DNA of 64,000 nucleotides from Tuctoria greenei (GCA_036927565.1 JAYESD010000001.1:12524001-12588000); one strand, 5' to 3'; shown: positions 1 through 11,788, counted from the stretch's first letter. Notes: generated from the sequence alone by a model not told the origin. Numbers and translations are program-made.

Positions 1-2819
1 GCATTGCATACATGATCATGCATTAAATATTAATAGAATAAAAGAAAAGATAAAACATACATATATGGTGTAGCAAAAAGAAGAAATAGAAAATAATAAT
101 TATAGCCTAAAACTTGTAATAGGGAATAAGCATAAGAATAATAATAAAAATATATATATAAATATATATATATAAATAATATATATAACAATATATAAAA
201 ATAGATAAAATATTAATATTAATAATATATGTTATAAAAATAATAAATAATAAATAATAGATAATATATATATATAATATAAATAATAATAATATATATA
301 TAATATATAATAAATTATATACTAAAAGAAAGTATAAAAAAATAAATATAAATAATAAAATAATAATAATACTAAGTAAAAAAAAGAAAAAAAAGGGGGC
401 TGCTGGCCAGTGGCCGAGCCGCCAGCCGCGCCCCGTGCCAGCGCGCCTGCCCCTGGCCCCACCGCCGCCTGGCCACCCGGCCCACCCGGCCGAACGGCCT
501 CCCGCGCCTCGGCTCCCGCTCCCGCGTACGCGACCCCGATCCCGGTCCCACCCCGCCTCGGCTCGCCCTCCCGCGCGCGATACGCGCCAACCGCCTGCCG
601 CTCGCCCGCCCGACGCGTCCGACGCGACCCCGCCCACCAGCGCGCCGGCCCGGTACCGAGTCGGTACCGATCGCCTGTCCCGCCCCCTATATATACGACC
701 GTAGCTTTTCTTCGACACAACAGCGCCACCGCCTTACAGAGGGAAAAACCTAGCCGCCGGTACCGAAGGCAAAGGAAAACAGGGACCAGAGGGCTGCGAC
801 CAGGGAAGAAAAAGGAGAAAAAGAAGGGGAAGAAGAGGAAGAAAAAGAGGAGGGCACCACCGTTCGCCGAAGATCATCATCGCCATCGCGTCGCTGACGT
901 CGTGCCGCCGGAGGACGCATCTACTTCGTCTACGCATTGCCCCCATCCCACGATCTTTGAAGCCATCGCATCTACGGTAGGCCATGTTCCCGATGCGAAT
1001 TTTAGCGACCACATTGAATCTAATAGACGTGAATTGATTTTTGTTGCATCGCCTTTTTATTTTCAGCAGCATTAATCCACCCTAAAACCCCCGTAAACTC
1101 ATACGAACACGTATGAACTAGTTGCATCTAATTAATAAACAACCGTAGTAAATTAATAATTGATCTTTGCATGCATTCATATCATCGCATGTTGATTAAT
1201 GTGTGTGCATCATGTTGATTGTATATGTTTTCTTGTATGTATGATCACGCGTAGAGGGACGTGCTCAAGAGGCCGCATACGAGGATTTCCAAAACCAAGA
1301 CTTCGAAGCGCTTGAGCAACCCCATCCGCCGAAGCAAGGCAAGTGTCCTTGAAGAATATTGATCCTGTTTCATTAAATGTTTTGTTTGCGAACTTGCATG
1401 CTTGTGTCAAATTGATGGGAATCCTATGTTAGGAAGTTTACTAGTTTTGTTTGACCACCCTTGTCACCTGGAATTTATGGTAGAGAGTCGGGAAGAGTTT
1501 TTACCTTTTTGCTTCACTTAATTAATTGGGATGACAACCAACACTACACATTTAATTATGCATCAATGATATTATGGTTAATGTGAACTGGTCAATACGA
1601 TGGGTGATCTAAGCAAGCCTGGTATGTGGATGGGTTGGATGTTATGGTGGTTTGCTTGCCTTAGATCTAAGGGCCGGTTCATGCGAGAATATGCCAGGTC
1701 AACAGTGCCACTACAAGGCCAAGTATGGGTGCGGCGTAGCTGAATAATTAGGAGCACTGCTAGGATTGTATGGACCATTGGATGGCGCGGGGAATGGGAG
1801 TCGAGGAGGACTGCCCTGGGATCCGCATGACACACGAGGGGGCCGTGGGTGGGAGAATGGAGATTCAAGCCTGCCAGTGAAACCTTAGTGGGCCCATACA
1901 TACTAGTAGTCCCTTTTGAAAGGCTATTTTGTGATCTCTTGGCCACACACCTACGGAAGTGTGAGATGGCATAATGGAGGTTTCTTAGTCATCGAAAGGT
2001 GATGAAATCACAAACATGTGGGTAAAGTGGTACAACCTCTGCAGAGTGTTTAAAACTATCATGATAGCCGTGCTCCCGGTTATGAGCGCCTGGATGACCT
2101 ACATGATTAGAGTTGGAAATTGGGATTTGGAATGGTTATGGTCTGGTAATGGTTATGGTTGGTTTATGGTTATGGGTTGGTAATGGTTATGGATGGTTAT
2201 GGTTTGGTAATGGTTATAGTTGGTTTATGGTTTGGTAATGGTCATGGTTTATGGATTATGGTCATGGATATGAATTTGAGTTCTGGTAACTAGACATGGA
2301 TAATGATGATGTCGGCAATACTCGGATATGGTTTATATTTTGTTAATATGATGGTTATGATGGGATTGTTTCACATAGACATAGTATAATGATTTTCAAA
2401 TGTTTTACTGTACTTTTCAGCACTTAGCCATTATTACATTCGTCATTTGAATAAGCCACATGTCATACTTTCCACACTTGCTGAGTACGACATGTACTCA
2501 CCCTTGCAACCCCCCCCCCCCCCCCCCCAACAGCTACTGGAGACAATTGGGAGTACCCTGAGGATCATGTGGAGTACTAGGTTGCGTACCGCCGTCAATT
2601 GCCTGTGGATTGGAGTCGTACTGCTTAGTTATTTTCCGCAGCATTATTTAGAGTTTTATCATTCGTGAACTATTGGATTATTGTAATAAAGTACTTATTT
2701 ATTAGTTAAGACGTGGTTAAATTTTGTATATCGTTTGTGATGCAACCGTATATGTGTGATGAACTTCCTGGGCACACATATGCGTTACGCTTGGTTCATA
2801 TTCGGAACTAGGTGTCACA
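1..2819 (+). repeat. 5' LTR of the chromovirus (first ~26 bp missing)
   Basis: It matches 8980-11788 almost throughout and ends in CA at 2819, directly before the PBS. It holds an AT-rich tract (about 100-370), a GC-rich segment (400-650), a TATA box at 688-695, a GGTTATGG-rich stretch (2121-2260) and a pure C run near 2511-2528 that is much shorter in the 3' LTR. An AATAAA at 2685-2690 may be the poly(A) signal. Open frames over the GC-rich part are composition artefacts, not genes. Confidence 0.95.
688..695 (+). promoter_or_regulatory. TATA box of the chromovirus 5' LTR
   Basis: TATATATA follows a C-rich stretch and is conserved in the 3' LTR at 9668-9675. Transcription would start about 30 bp downstream, near 720. 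That leaves about 2.1 kb of transcribed LTR before the PBS. Confidence 0.6.
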
Positions 2820-2822
2820 AAT

Positions 2823-2835
2823 TGGTATCAGAGCC
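2823..2835 (+). other. Primer binding site (initiator tRNA-Met type)
   Basis: TTGGTATCAGAGC starts four bases after the LTR end. It is the usual plant PBS complementary to the 3' end of initiator tRNA-Met. The copia element at 15541 uses nearly the same PBS. Confidence 0.9.
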
Positions 2836-3210
2836 GCGTTGACTGTAGGACGCAAGCCTAGGTAGAATGGACACTCTAGAACACTTAGGAACACTCTTCT
2901 AATCTGCCATTTTTGAAATTTTTTGCTGCTGTTTTGTTCCCTTATTTTCAGCTGCAAAAAGTATTGATCGCTGCTGCATTTTTTGATAAAAATTTTCAGA
3001 AGTGAGCAATATTAAGTGCCGCTGTTTTGCTGCTTAAATTTTCGCGAAAAATGTGTGTTTTGCTGCTGTTATGTGTGGATAAAATTATTGTGTTGGTTGC
3101 TGTATTTTTCTCTCTATTTTTTCGTTCTTTTGGAACCGCTGCACCCCTTTTTTTCCGCCATTTTAACTGCTGAAATTTTCAGATTTGTTTTTCATTATTT
3201 TTTCCCTCTA

Positions 3211-3231
3211 ATGTATTCTTGTTTTCTGTAG
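3211..3231 (+). promoter_or_regulatory. Candidate splice acceptor directly before the H3-like ORF
   Basis: A pyrimidine-rich tract ends in TTTTCTGTAG and the next three bases are the ATG of the H3-like ORF. This suggests the ORF is expressed from a spliced leader. The donor was not identified with confidence. Confidence 0.45.
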
Positions 3232-4083
3232 ATGGCCCGCACCAAGACAACCCCCCGTAATTCGACCGGTGGACTTGTGCCCCCGCGTAGGTTGGCCAGT
3301 CGCTCTCCGGCCATCGACCCCCGTCACCCCGTGGTTATCCGTTCTGACGGCAGAGCCGCAAGACAACTGCGACATCGTCTCCGTGCCCTACTCCGTGAGG
3401 CTGGCTACCGTCACCACAACCTCTCGCTCTCCTACCACACCACTGGAGTGCAGCGCCCCGGCAGGAAGGAGTGGAGCTGCAAGATCTATATCTACTATGG
3501 TGATGAGTTGGTGAAGACCCACAGCAGTCCTGCTTGGAGGAGCTCCCGCCGATCTGCGGAGCAGGATGCTAGCTGGGAAGCAGCCACCTTTTGGAGCCAC
3601 ACCCGCCGTTTCCGTTTGGAGGACACGGTGCACGCCTTCGTTCCGTAGCGTCCTAGTGGCACTGCGCGCTTCGTCTCCAGACACGTGGAGGGACCCCTGG
3701 ACCTCCCGCAGTCTCGTCAGACTGTTGATGACGTGGCCCAGCTTAGTGCTCGACTTCAGAGGGCGCAGCAGGAGATTCAGGATGGACGTGACCTCGCCCA
3801 GCGCCACGAGGCGATAATCAGGAGGTATCGTCGGATCACTGACGAGGACCCAGACGACTACGCGTCCGACACCCCGACGTGGACCCCAGACTCTCCAGAC
3901 CGTCGCAACGGCCAGCGTGAGTCGTCTTCTGAGGAGTCCTCTGACGAGGAGCCTTCCAGTGTGGCGTCTACCGCACCACCACCGCCTGTTGCCTCACCAC
4001 CACAGGACCCCGAGGACCCTGAGGACCCCGACGACGACGACGACGACGAGGACCCGGATGAGTTCCCGCTTGACGACGAGTAG
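3232..4083 (+). pseudogene. Extra ORF with histone H3 tail-like N-terminus and acidic tail
   Basis: One frame runs from ATG 3232 to TAG 4081-4083, broken by one TAG at 3646-3648. Residues 1-21 after the Met match the H3 tail without gaps at A1, R2, T3, K4, T6, R8, S10, T11, G12, G13, P16, L20 and A21. The K9 and K14 positions are Asn and Leu. The middle (about residues 30-135) is basic and unrecognised. The part after the stop has a likely coiled coil (about 155-200) and a Ser/Glu/Pro-rich then poly-Asp C-terminus. A strong splice acceptor abuts the ATG. It lies upstream of gag and is not a canonical gag domain. Function is unknown; chromatin mimicry is inference. Confidence 0.8.
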
Positions 4084-4375
4084 TCCTCGACCTATGCCAT
4101 GACTCAAGGATAGGCACACCCCCATTAGTTAAATAAGAGCGACGTAGACATACTTGTGTGACCTTGATTTGTGTTACTTCTTTTAGGATCATTGTCAATT
4201 TTATTTGGTGCTTGTTTGAGTGCTTGTGTGCTTAGTAGAGAGTTGTGGGATGCTTCGGCACTTGTCCACATCCTCATAATATAGGTCTATGTTAATAAAG
4301 GATTATTTAGTGTCACATACCTTGATGCATATAGTTGGGACGTTCTTTCCAAATTCTAAATCCTTCTGTCCCCAC

Positions 4376-4392
4376 CTTTCTTTCGCCAACAG
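4376..4392 (+). promoter_or_regulatory. Candidate splice acceptor directly before gag
   Basis: A C/T-rich tract ends in CGCCAACAG, and the gag ATG follows immediately at 4393. The arrangement matches that upstream of the H3-like ORF, so the two ORFs may be made from alternatively spliced RNAs. Confidence 0.4.
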
Positions 4393-5591
4393 ATGGTGAG
4401 AACTCGTAACCAGAGGGATGCCAACGATGAGGAGGAGCGCAATGAAGTACCTCAGATCAACCAGGGACATGCTCAATGAGCTATCGACATTGAACAACTG
4501 TTAGCTATGCAGAACCAGCTCATGCAGACCATGATACAGACCATGGGCAGCTGCAAGCTAGCAACAACAATCAGCCTCATATACCGCCACCGCCACCACC
4601 CCCGCCACACCACAACCGTTTGGGAGAGTTCATGAGGACCAGACCGCCCACCTTTGCACAAGCCACAAACCCAATGGAAGCTGATGATTGGCTGAAGTCC
4701 GTGGAGAAGAAGGTAGCTATTGTCCAGTGCACTGATAGGGAGAAGGTTCTCTTTGCATCACATCAACTAGTTGGAGCAGTCGCTGACTGGTGGGAAGCTC
4801 TTTGCAACGCTCATGATAATCAGGAGGCAATCACTTGGGCTGAGTTTAAGCAGAGTTTTCATTCCCACTATGTACCTGAAGGAGTTATGATACTGAGAAG
4901 ACAAGACTTTGAAAATCTCAGGCAAGGAAGGATGAGCATGAGTGAGTATCTCAACAAATTCACTCAATTATCAAGATATGCTCCAGAAGACATCAAAACT
5001 GATAGTAGGAAGCAGTATTTGTTTATGAGGGGTCTCAACAATGAAATTCAAGTCCAGTTGCTCAATACTGATTATCCAAACTTCCAAAAGCTGGTTGACA
5101 AGGCTATTGTGGTTGAGAACAAGATTCGTGAGATGGATCAGGACAATAAGAGGAAGATGCCACATCATGGACCACAACAAGGAAGCAATGTTCGCCCCCG
5201 TTATGCACCACCTACTGCACCACACCACAACCCATCTGCTCCTGCATACCGTGCTACTTATCCGCCCCGCCCAAATCAGCCAGCGCAGCAACGCCCCGCC
5301 ATGCAAGCGCCTCGCTATCCTGTGCCACCTGCGCCGCGTCCTAACATGGCGGCAAACGCCCAAAACCAGTTGCGCCCAAACTTCCCTAATGCTACGGGCG
5401 GTAAGACATGCTATGTGTGTGGAGAACCCGGACACTTTGCGAGTCAATGCCCCAGAAGAAACTATGGACCTATGAACAATGCACCAAGGCCAAATAACCC
5501 GCGACCAAATGGAGGAGCACCGCAAGGCAACTGTGGACAGCAGAATTTTGCTCGTGGCAATGTGAATCATGTCTCTACTGAGGAAGCCTAG
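4393..5591 (+). pseudogene. Chromovirus gag (nucleocapsid/capsid), broken
   Basis: Gag packages element RNA in virus-like particles. The N-terminus starts with Met-Val-Arg-Thr-Arg, is broken by a TGA near 4477 and by a one-base frame change near 4545. From 4620 on the frame is open and holds the retrotransposon gag domain (about 4660-5130), a Pro/Asn/Gln-rich linker and one CCHC knuckle at 5409-5450 (C-X2-C-X4-H-X4-C, intact). The frame ends at TAG 5589-5591 and protease continues in the same frame, so gag and pol were probably one polyprotein. Confidence 0.9.
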
Positions 5592-6011
5592 CAAGCTGAT
5601 GATGTCGTGATTGGTATGTTTCTCGCCAACTCCAACCCCGCGACTGTTTTATTTGATTCGGGAGCATCCCATTCATTCATCTCGTCAAAGTATGTTGCCA
5701 AGTACAATTTGCCTATATCTCATATGAAGCAAACTATGCTAGTAAGTTCTCCTGGCGGAGAGATGAGGACAAATATAGTATGTCCGAAAGTAAGCATTAA
5801 AATAAGGGGGGTAGACTTTCTCGCAAACCTCATAGTATTGGACTCCCAAGGAATAGACATAATACTTGGAATGGACTGGCTGAGCAAGTATAGTGGAGTC
5901 ATTCAATGTGCCGAGAGGATTGTGCAATTGACGAGTGAACATGGTACACGCATCGAAGTTGAGGCAGCCCAACCTGCAAGAGAGAAAGTGATGTTGAATC
6001 ACGTGTAAGAA
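5592..6011 (+). pseudogene. Chromovirus aspartic protease
   Basis: Retropepsin processes the gag-pol polyprotein. The active-site Asp-Ser-Gly-Ala is at 5655-5666, with the downstream hydrophobic strand (Ile-Ile-Leu-Gly-Met-Asp-Trp, about 5857-5880) typical of Ty3/gypsy proteases. The segment is bounded by in-frame stops TAG 5589 and TAA 6006-6008, with no frameshift on either side. Confidence 0.9.
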
Positions 6012-7790
6012 GTGACATTGGAAAGCATTCCGATCGTTCGCGAGTACCCGGATGTGTTTCCAGATGAGTTGCCAGGTATGCCACCTGATCGTGACATAGA
6101 ATTCACCATTGAGTTGATACCCGGAACTGCACCTATAGCTAAGAGGCCGTATAGGATGCCTCCTAAGGAATTAACAGAGCTCAAGAAGCAAATTCAAGAG
6201 CAGCTAGAGAAGGGTTTTATACGCCCAAGCTCATCCCCATGGGGAGCCCCAGTGCTCTTCGTAGATAAGAAGGATGGAACCCAGAGGATGTGTGTGGACT
6301 ATAGGTCTCTCAACGAAGTGACAATTAAGAACAAGTACTCACTGCCCCGTATAGAGGATTTGTTCGACCAAATGAAGGGTGCCTGTATCTTCTCCAAGAT
6401 CGACTTGCGGTCAGGATACTTCCAAATGAAGATTAGACCATCGGATATACCCAAGACAGCATTTCGGACACGATATGGATCTTATGAGTACACCATCATG
6501 TCATTTGGATTGACGAACGCGCCTGCGTACTTTATGTATCTCATGAATAAGGTCTTCATGGAATATCTGGATAAGTTCGTTGTAGTGTTCATCGATGATA
6601 TTATGATCTACTCGAAGGATGAGAAGGAACACGAGGAACACTTGAGGCTTACGCTGCAGAAATTGAGGGGGCATCAATTGTATGCCAAGTTCAGTAAATG
6701 TCAATTTTGGTTACGGGAAGTTCCTTTCTCAGGCCATATTATTTCCGGAGGAGGAGTATCAGTTGACCCAGGGAAGGTGAGAGATGTGCTTAAGTGGGAA
6801 CCGCCACAGAATGTTAAGGAAATTCGGAGTTTCCTTGGAATGGCTGGATATTACCGCCGATTCATTAAGGATTTCTCCAAAATAGCCAAGCCTATGACCG
6901 AATTACTCATGAAAGGGAAGGCATTCCGATGGACTCAAGCTTGTCAGGATAGCTTTAAGGAGTTAAAGAAAAGGTTGACAACCGCGCCGGTGTTAGTATT
7001 ACCGGACGTGAGCAAGAGTTTTGATATATATTGTGATGCATCAAGACAAGGATTAGGATGTGTGCTCATGCAAGAAGGCCAAGTGGTAGCTTATGCATCG
7101 AGGCAACTGAAGAAACATGAGTTGAATTATCCTACACACGACCTTGAACTCGCAGCCGTGGTACACACCTTGAAGATATGGAGACACTATGTTTTTGGTC
7201 ACCGGTGTGAGATTTATACGGATCACAAGAGTCTCAAGTACATATTTACGCAAACGAATCTGAATCTGAGGCAACGCCGATGGTTGGAGCTCATCAAGGA
7301 TTATGACGTGGGAATCAACTATCACCCAGGGAAGGCCAATGTAGTGGCCGATGCTTTGAGCCAAAAAGGAGTAAGCCACCAACTCACAGTTCGAGAGCTG
7401 CCATCCGAGTTATGCAAGGAGTTTGAACGGTTGAACCTTGGATTCATAAATGAGATGGGAACGATGGAAGTCAACCCAACATTAGAGCAGGAAATACGGG
7501 AAGGACAGACAAAGGACAAGGAAATACAGGAAATCAAGGAAAGGACCCAAGAAGGGAAAGAATTCAGATTTGATGAGGACGAACAGGGTACCTTATGGCT
7601 TGGAAAGAGGATTGTGGTACCTAATGTCAGGCATATTCGGGAGACAATATTGAAGGAGGCACATGACTCGCCTTACTCAATTCATCCTGGTTGTACGAAG
7701 ATGTACAAGGACTTAAAGACATGCTACTGGTGGGCCAGCATGAAAAAGGACATAGCCGAATATGTTGCACTTTGTGATGTGTGCCAATGA
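6012..7790 (+). pseudogene. Chromovirus reverse transcriptase-RNase H and integrase zinc finger
   Basis: The 592-codon open segment carries a gypsy RT with the catalytic Phe-Ile-Asp-Asp at 6588-6599. The RNase H domain follows (about 7020-7360), with Cys-Asp-Ala-Ser as first acidic motif and Tyr-Thr-Asp-His-Lys later. The segment ends in the H2C2 zinc finger of integrase (about 7655-7787). It stops at TGA 7788-7790, where family members normally have Arg after Cys-Gln. The thumb motif Ala-Pro-Ala-Tyr-Phe-Met has Tyr where Thr is usual. Confidence 0.93.
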
Positions 7791-8477
7791 GTTAAAGCTG
7801 AACATCAAAAGCCAGTCGGATTGTTACAACCATTAAAGATCCAGGAGTGTAAATGGGAAGAGATTGGTATGGACTTTATAGTTGGACTACCGCGAACTCA
7901 CCCTGGCTATGATTCAATATGGGTTATTGTGGATCGGTTGACAAAATCAGCTCACTTCATCCCTGTCAAGACCACATATACCACCGCGAAGCTAGCAGAA
8001 TTGTATATGGAGCATATTGTGTGTCGACACGGAGTACCGAAGAAGATAGTCTCGGATAGAGGTTCTCAGTTTACCTCCAGATTTTGGCAGAAATTGCATG
8101 AAGCAATGGGAACAAGGTTGAACTTCAGTTCGGCGTATCACCCTCAAACAGATGGACAAACCGAGAGGACCAACCAAATTTTGGAAGACATGTTAAGAGC
8201 TTGCGCATTAAAGCATGGGAAAAGTTGGAATAAAAGTTTGACGTGCGCTGAATTCTCGTACAACAATAGCTACCAAGCAAGTCTGAAAATGTCACCCTAT
8301 GAAGCATTATACAGAAGGAAGTGTAGGACTCCCTTGTTTTGGAATGAAACCGGAGAGAATCAAGTGTTTGATCCCGACGTGTTACAATAAGCTGAAAGGC
8401 AAGTCCAAATAATACGGGAAAACTTAAAGGCTGCCTAGTCTCGACAGAAAGGTTATGCTGATAATAGGCGAAGGAGT
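7791..8477 (+). pseudogene. Chromovirus integrase catalytic core
   Basis: The frame continues from RT after TGA 7788. The DDE triad is visible: Asp in Gly-Met-Asp-Phe (about 7873), Asp in Ser-Asp-Arg-Gly (about 8056) and Glu in Gln-Thr-Glu-Arg-Thr-Asn (about 8161). Stops at TAA 8388-8390 and TAG near 8437 interrupt the C-terminal part. Integrase inserts the cDNA into chromatin. Confidence 0.92.
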
Positions 8478-8966
8478 TTGACTTTTGAAGTTGGAGATTT
8501 TGTATACCTCAAAGTGTCACCTATCAGAGGTCAGCGACGGTTTAACGTCAAAGGAAAACTGGCACCACGTTACATCGGACCATTTAAGATTCTGGACAAG
8601 CGAGGAGAGGTAGCTTATCGACTTGAGTTGCCGACGTATCTCTCCGAAGTACACGACGTATTTCACGTCTCTCAACTCAAGAAGTGTCTCAGGGTACCGG
8701 AAGAACAAGTGCCGATGGACGAGTTAGAACTCCAAGAGGATTTGTCCTATGTCGAGCAACCTATCAAAATTTTGGACATGAAGGAAAGGGTCACGAGAAA
8801 TAGGAGGATCCGTTGGTGCAAAGTGCAATGGAAACACCACACGGAAGCCGAAGCTACATGGGAACGTGAAGAAGACCTGAAGGCAGAATTCCCTCATCTT
8901 TTCCCCACGCTATCGAATCTCGAGGGCGAGATTCACTTTAAGGGGGGTAGGTTTGTAACACCCTAA
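8478..8966 (+). pseudogene. Integrase C-terminal GPY/F module and chromodomain
   Basis: The open 162-codon segment holds the GPY/F-like motif (Ile-Gly-Pro-Phe, about 8575) and then a chromodomain (about 8748-8895) with the chromoviral Val-Gln-Trp and Ala-Thr-Trp-Glu strands. Chromoviral chromodomains target integration to heterochromatin, in several cases by binding methylated H3. The frame runs through the polypurine tract and ends at TAA 8964-8966, inside the 3' LTR, which is usual for this lineage. Confidence 0.9.
8938..8953 (+). other. Polypurine tract of the chromovirus
   Basis: An AAGGGGGG run ends three to four bases before the TG that opens the 3' LTR. It primes plus-strand synthesis. 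It overlaps the end of the pol frame. Confidence 0.85.
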
Positions 8967-11788
8967 ATTTTCGCATCATGCATTGCATACATGATCATGC
9001 ATTAAATATTAATAGAATAAAAGAAAAGATAAAACATACATATATGGTGTAGTAAAAAGAGGAAATAGAAAATAATAATTATAGCCTAAAACTTGTAATA
9101 GGGAATAAGCATAAGAATAATAATAAAAATATATATATAAATATATATATAAATAATATATATAACAATATATAAAAATAGATAAAATATTAATATTAAT
9201 AATATATGTATAAAAATAATAAATAATATATAATATATAATATATATATAATATAAATAATAATAATATATATAAAAAAATATATATAATAAATTATATA
9301 ATAAAAGAAAGTATAAAAAATAAATAAATATAAATAATAAAATAATAATAATACTAAGTAAAAAAAAGAAAAAAAAGGGGGCTGCTGGCCAGCGGCCGAG
9401 CCGCCAGCCGCGCCTGGCCCTGGCCCCACCGCCGCCTGGCCACCCGGCCCACCCGGCCGAACGGCCTCCCGCGCCTCGGCTCCCGCCCCCGAATCTTGCT
9501 CCCGCGTACGCGACCCCGATCCCGGTCCCACCCCGCCTCGGCTCGCCCTCCCGCGCGCGATACGCGCCAACCGCCTGCCGCTCGCCCGCCCGACGCGTCC
9601 GACGCGACCCCGCCCACCAGCGCGCCGGCCCGGTACCGAGTCGGTACCGATCGCCTGTCCCGCCCCCTATATATACGACCGTAGCTTTTCTTCGACACAA
9701 CAGCGCTGCCGCCTTCCAGAGGGAAAAACCTAGCCGCTGGTACTGAAGGCAAAGGAAAACAGGGACCAGAGGGCCGCGACCAGGGAAGAAAAAGGAGAAA
9801 AAGAAGGGGAAGAAGAGGAAGAAAAAGAGGAGGGCACCACCGTTCATCGGAGATCGTCATCGCCATCGCGTCGCCGACGTCGTGCCGCCGGAGGACGCAT
9901 CTACTTCGTCTACGCATTGCCCCCATCCCGCGATCTTTGAAGCCATCGCATCTACGGTAGGCCATGTTCCCGATGCGAATTTTAGCGACCATATTGAATC
10001 TAATAGACGTGAATTGATTTTTGTTGTATCGCCTTTTTATTTTCAGCAGCATTAATCCACCCTAAAACCCCCGTAAACTCATACGAACACATATGAACTA
10101 GTTGCATCTAATTAATAAACAACTGTAGTAAATTAATAATTGATCTTTGCATGCATGCATATCATCGCATGTTGATTAATGTGTGTGCATCATGTTGATT
10201 GTATATGTTTTCTTGTGTGTATGATCACGCGTAGAGGGACGTGCTCAAGAGGCCGCATACGAGGATTTCCAAAACCAAGACTTCGAAGCGCTTGAGCAAC
10301 CCCATCCGCCGGAGCAAGGCAAGTGTCCTTGAAGCATATTGATCCTGTTTCATTAAATGTTTTGTTTGCGAACTTGCATGCTTGTGTCAAATTGATGGGA
10401 ATCCTATGGTAGGAAGTTTACTAGTTTTGTTTGACCACCCTTGTCACCTGGAATTTATGGTAGAGAGTCGGAAAGGGTTTTTACCTTTTTGCTTCGCTTA
10501 ATTAATTGGGATGACAACCAACACTACACATTTAATTATGCATCAATGATATTATGGTTAATGTGAACTGGTCAATACGATGTGTGATCTAAGCAAGCCT
10601 GGTATGTGGATGGGTTGGATGTTATGGTGGTTTGCTTGCCTTAGATCTAAGGACCGGTTCATGCGAGAATATGCCAGGTCAACAGTGCCACCACAAGGCC
10701 AAGTATGGGTGCGGCGTAGCTGAATAATTAGGAGCGCTGCTAGGATTGTATGGACCATTGGATGGCGCGGGGAATGGGAGTCGAGGAGGACTGCCATGGG
10801 ATCCGCATGGCACACGAGGGGGCCGTGGGTGGGAGAATGGAGATTCAAGCCTGCCGGTGAAACCTTAGTGGGCCTGTACATACTAGTAGTCCCTTTTGAA
10901 AGGCTATTTTGTGATCTCTTGGCCACACACCTACGAAAGTGTGAGATGGCATAATGGAGGTTTCTTAGTCATCGAAAGGTGATGAAATCACAAACATGTG
11001 GGTAAAGTGGTACAACCTCTGCAGAGTGTTTAAAACTATCATGATAGCCGTGCTCCCGGTTATGAGCGCCTGGATGACCTACATGATTAGAGTTGGAAAT
11101 TGGGATTTGGAATGGTTATGGTCTGGTAATGGTTATGGTTGGTTTATGGTTATGGGTTGGTAATGGTTATGGATGGTTATGGTCTGGTAATGGTTATAGT
11201 TGGTTTATGGTTTGGTAATGGTCATGGTTTATGGATTATGGTCATGGATATGAATTTGAGTTCTGGTAACTGGACATGGATAATGATGATGTTGGCAATA
11301 CTTGGATATGGTTTATATTTTGTTAATATGATGGTTATGATGGGATTGTTTCACATAGACATAGTATAATGATTTTCAAATGTTTTACTGTACTTTTCAG
11401 CACTTAGCCATTATTACATTCATCATTTGAATAAGCCACATGTCATACTTTCCACACTTGCTGAGTACGACATGTACTCACCCTTGCAATCCCCCCCAAC
11501 AGCTACTGGAGACAATTGGGAGTACCCTGAGGATCACGTGGAGTACTAGGTTGCATACCGCTGTCAATTGCCTGTGGATTGGAGTCGTACTGCTTAGTTA
11601 TTTTCCGCTGCATTATTTAGAGTTTTATCATTCGTGAACTATTGGATTATTGTAATAAAGTACTTATTTATTAGTTAAGACGTGGTTAAATTCTGTATAT
11701 CGTTTGTGATGCAACCGTATATGTGTGATGAACTTCCTGGGCACACATATGCATTACGCTTGGTTCATATTCGGAACCGGGTGTCACA
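8954..11788 (+). repeat. 3' LTR of the chromovirus (2835 bp)
   Basis: It opens TGTAACACCC and closes GGTGTCACA. By eye it differs from the 5' LTR by about 45-50 substitutions over the last 2.1 kb (about 2%), mostly transitions, plus indels in the GC-rich segment and a shorter C run near 11491. The TATA box recurs at 9668-9675. Confidence 0.95.

Larger units (their letters stand above)
1..11788 (+). mobile_element. Ty3/gypsy chromovirus (Tekay/Del-like), 5' end outside window
   Basis: Two long direct repeats (1-2819 and 8954-11788) flank an internal region with PBS, an extra ORF, gag, protease, RT-RNase H, integrase, chromodomain and polypurine tract, in the gypsy order. Alignment to the 3' LTR shows the window starts about 26 bases inside the 5' LTR, so full LTRs are about 2.84 kb, a length usual for Tekay-lineage chromoviruses. 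The element is decayed: several in-frame stops interrupt gag and pol. Its right edge (TG...CA, ending 11788) lies in the leader of a SIRE-type ORF, so it inserted into an older copia remnant. The left target duplication is not visible. Confidence 0.95.

Noticed and set aside
107..1075. Several long frames in both strands over the LTR GC-rich and AT-rich segments
   Set aside because: They arise from biased composition, overlap each other and recur in the 3' LTR (9086-10052); no domain or codon pattern supports them.
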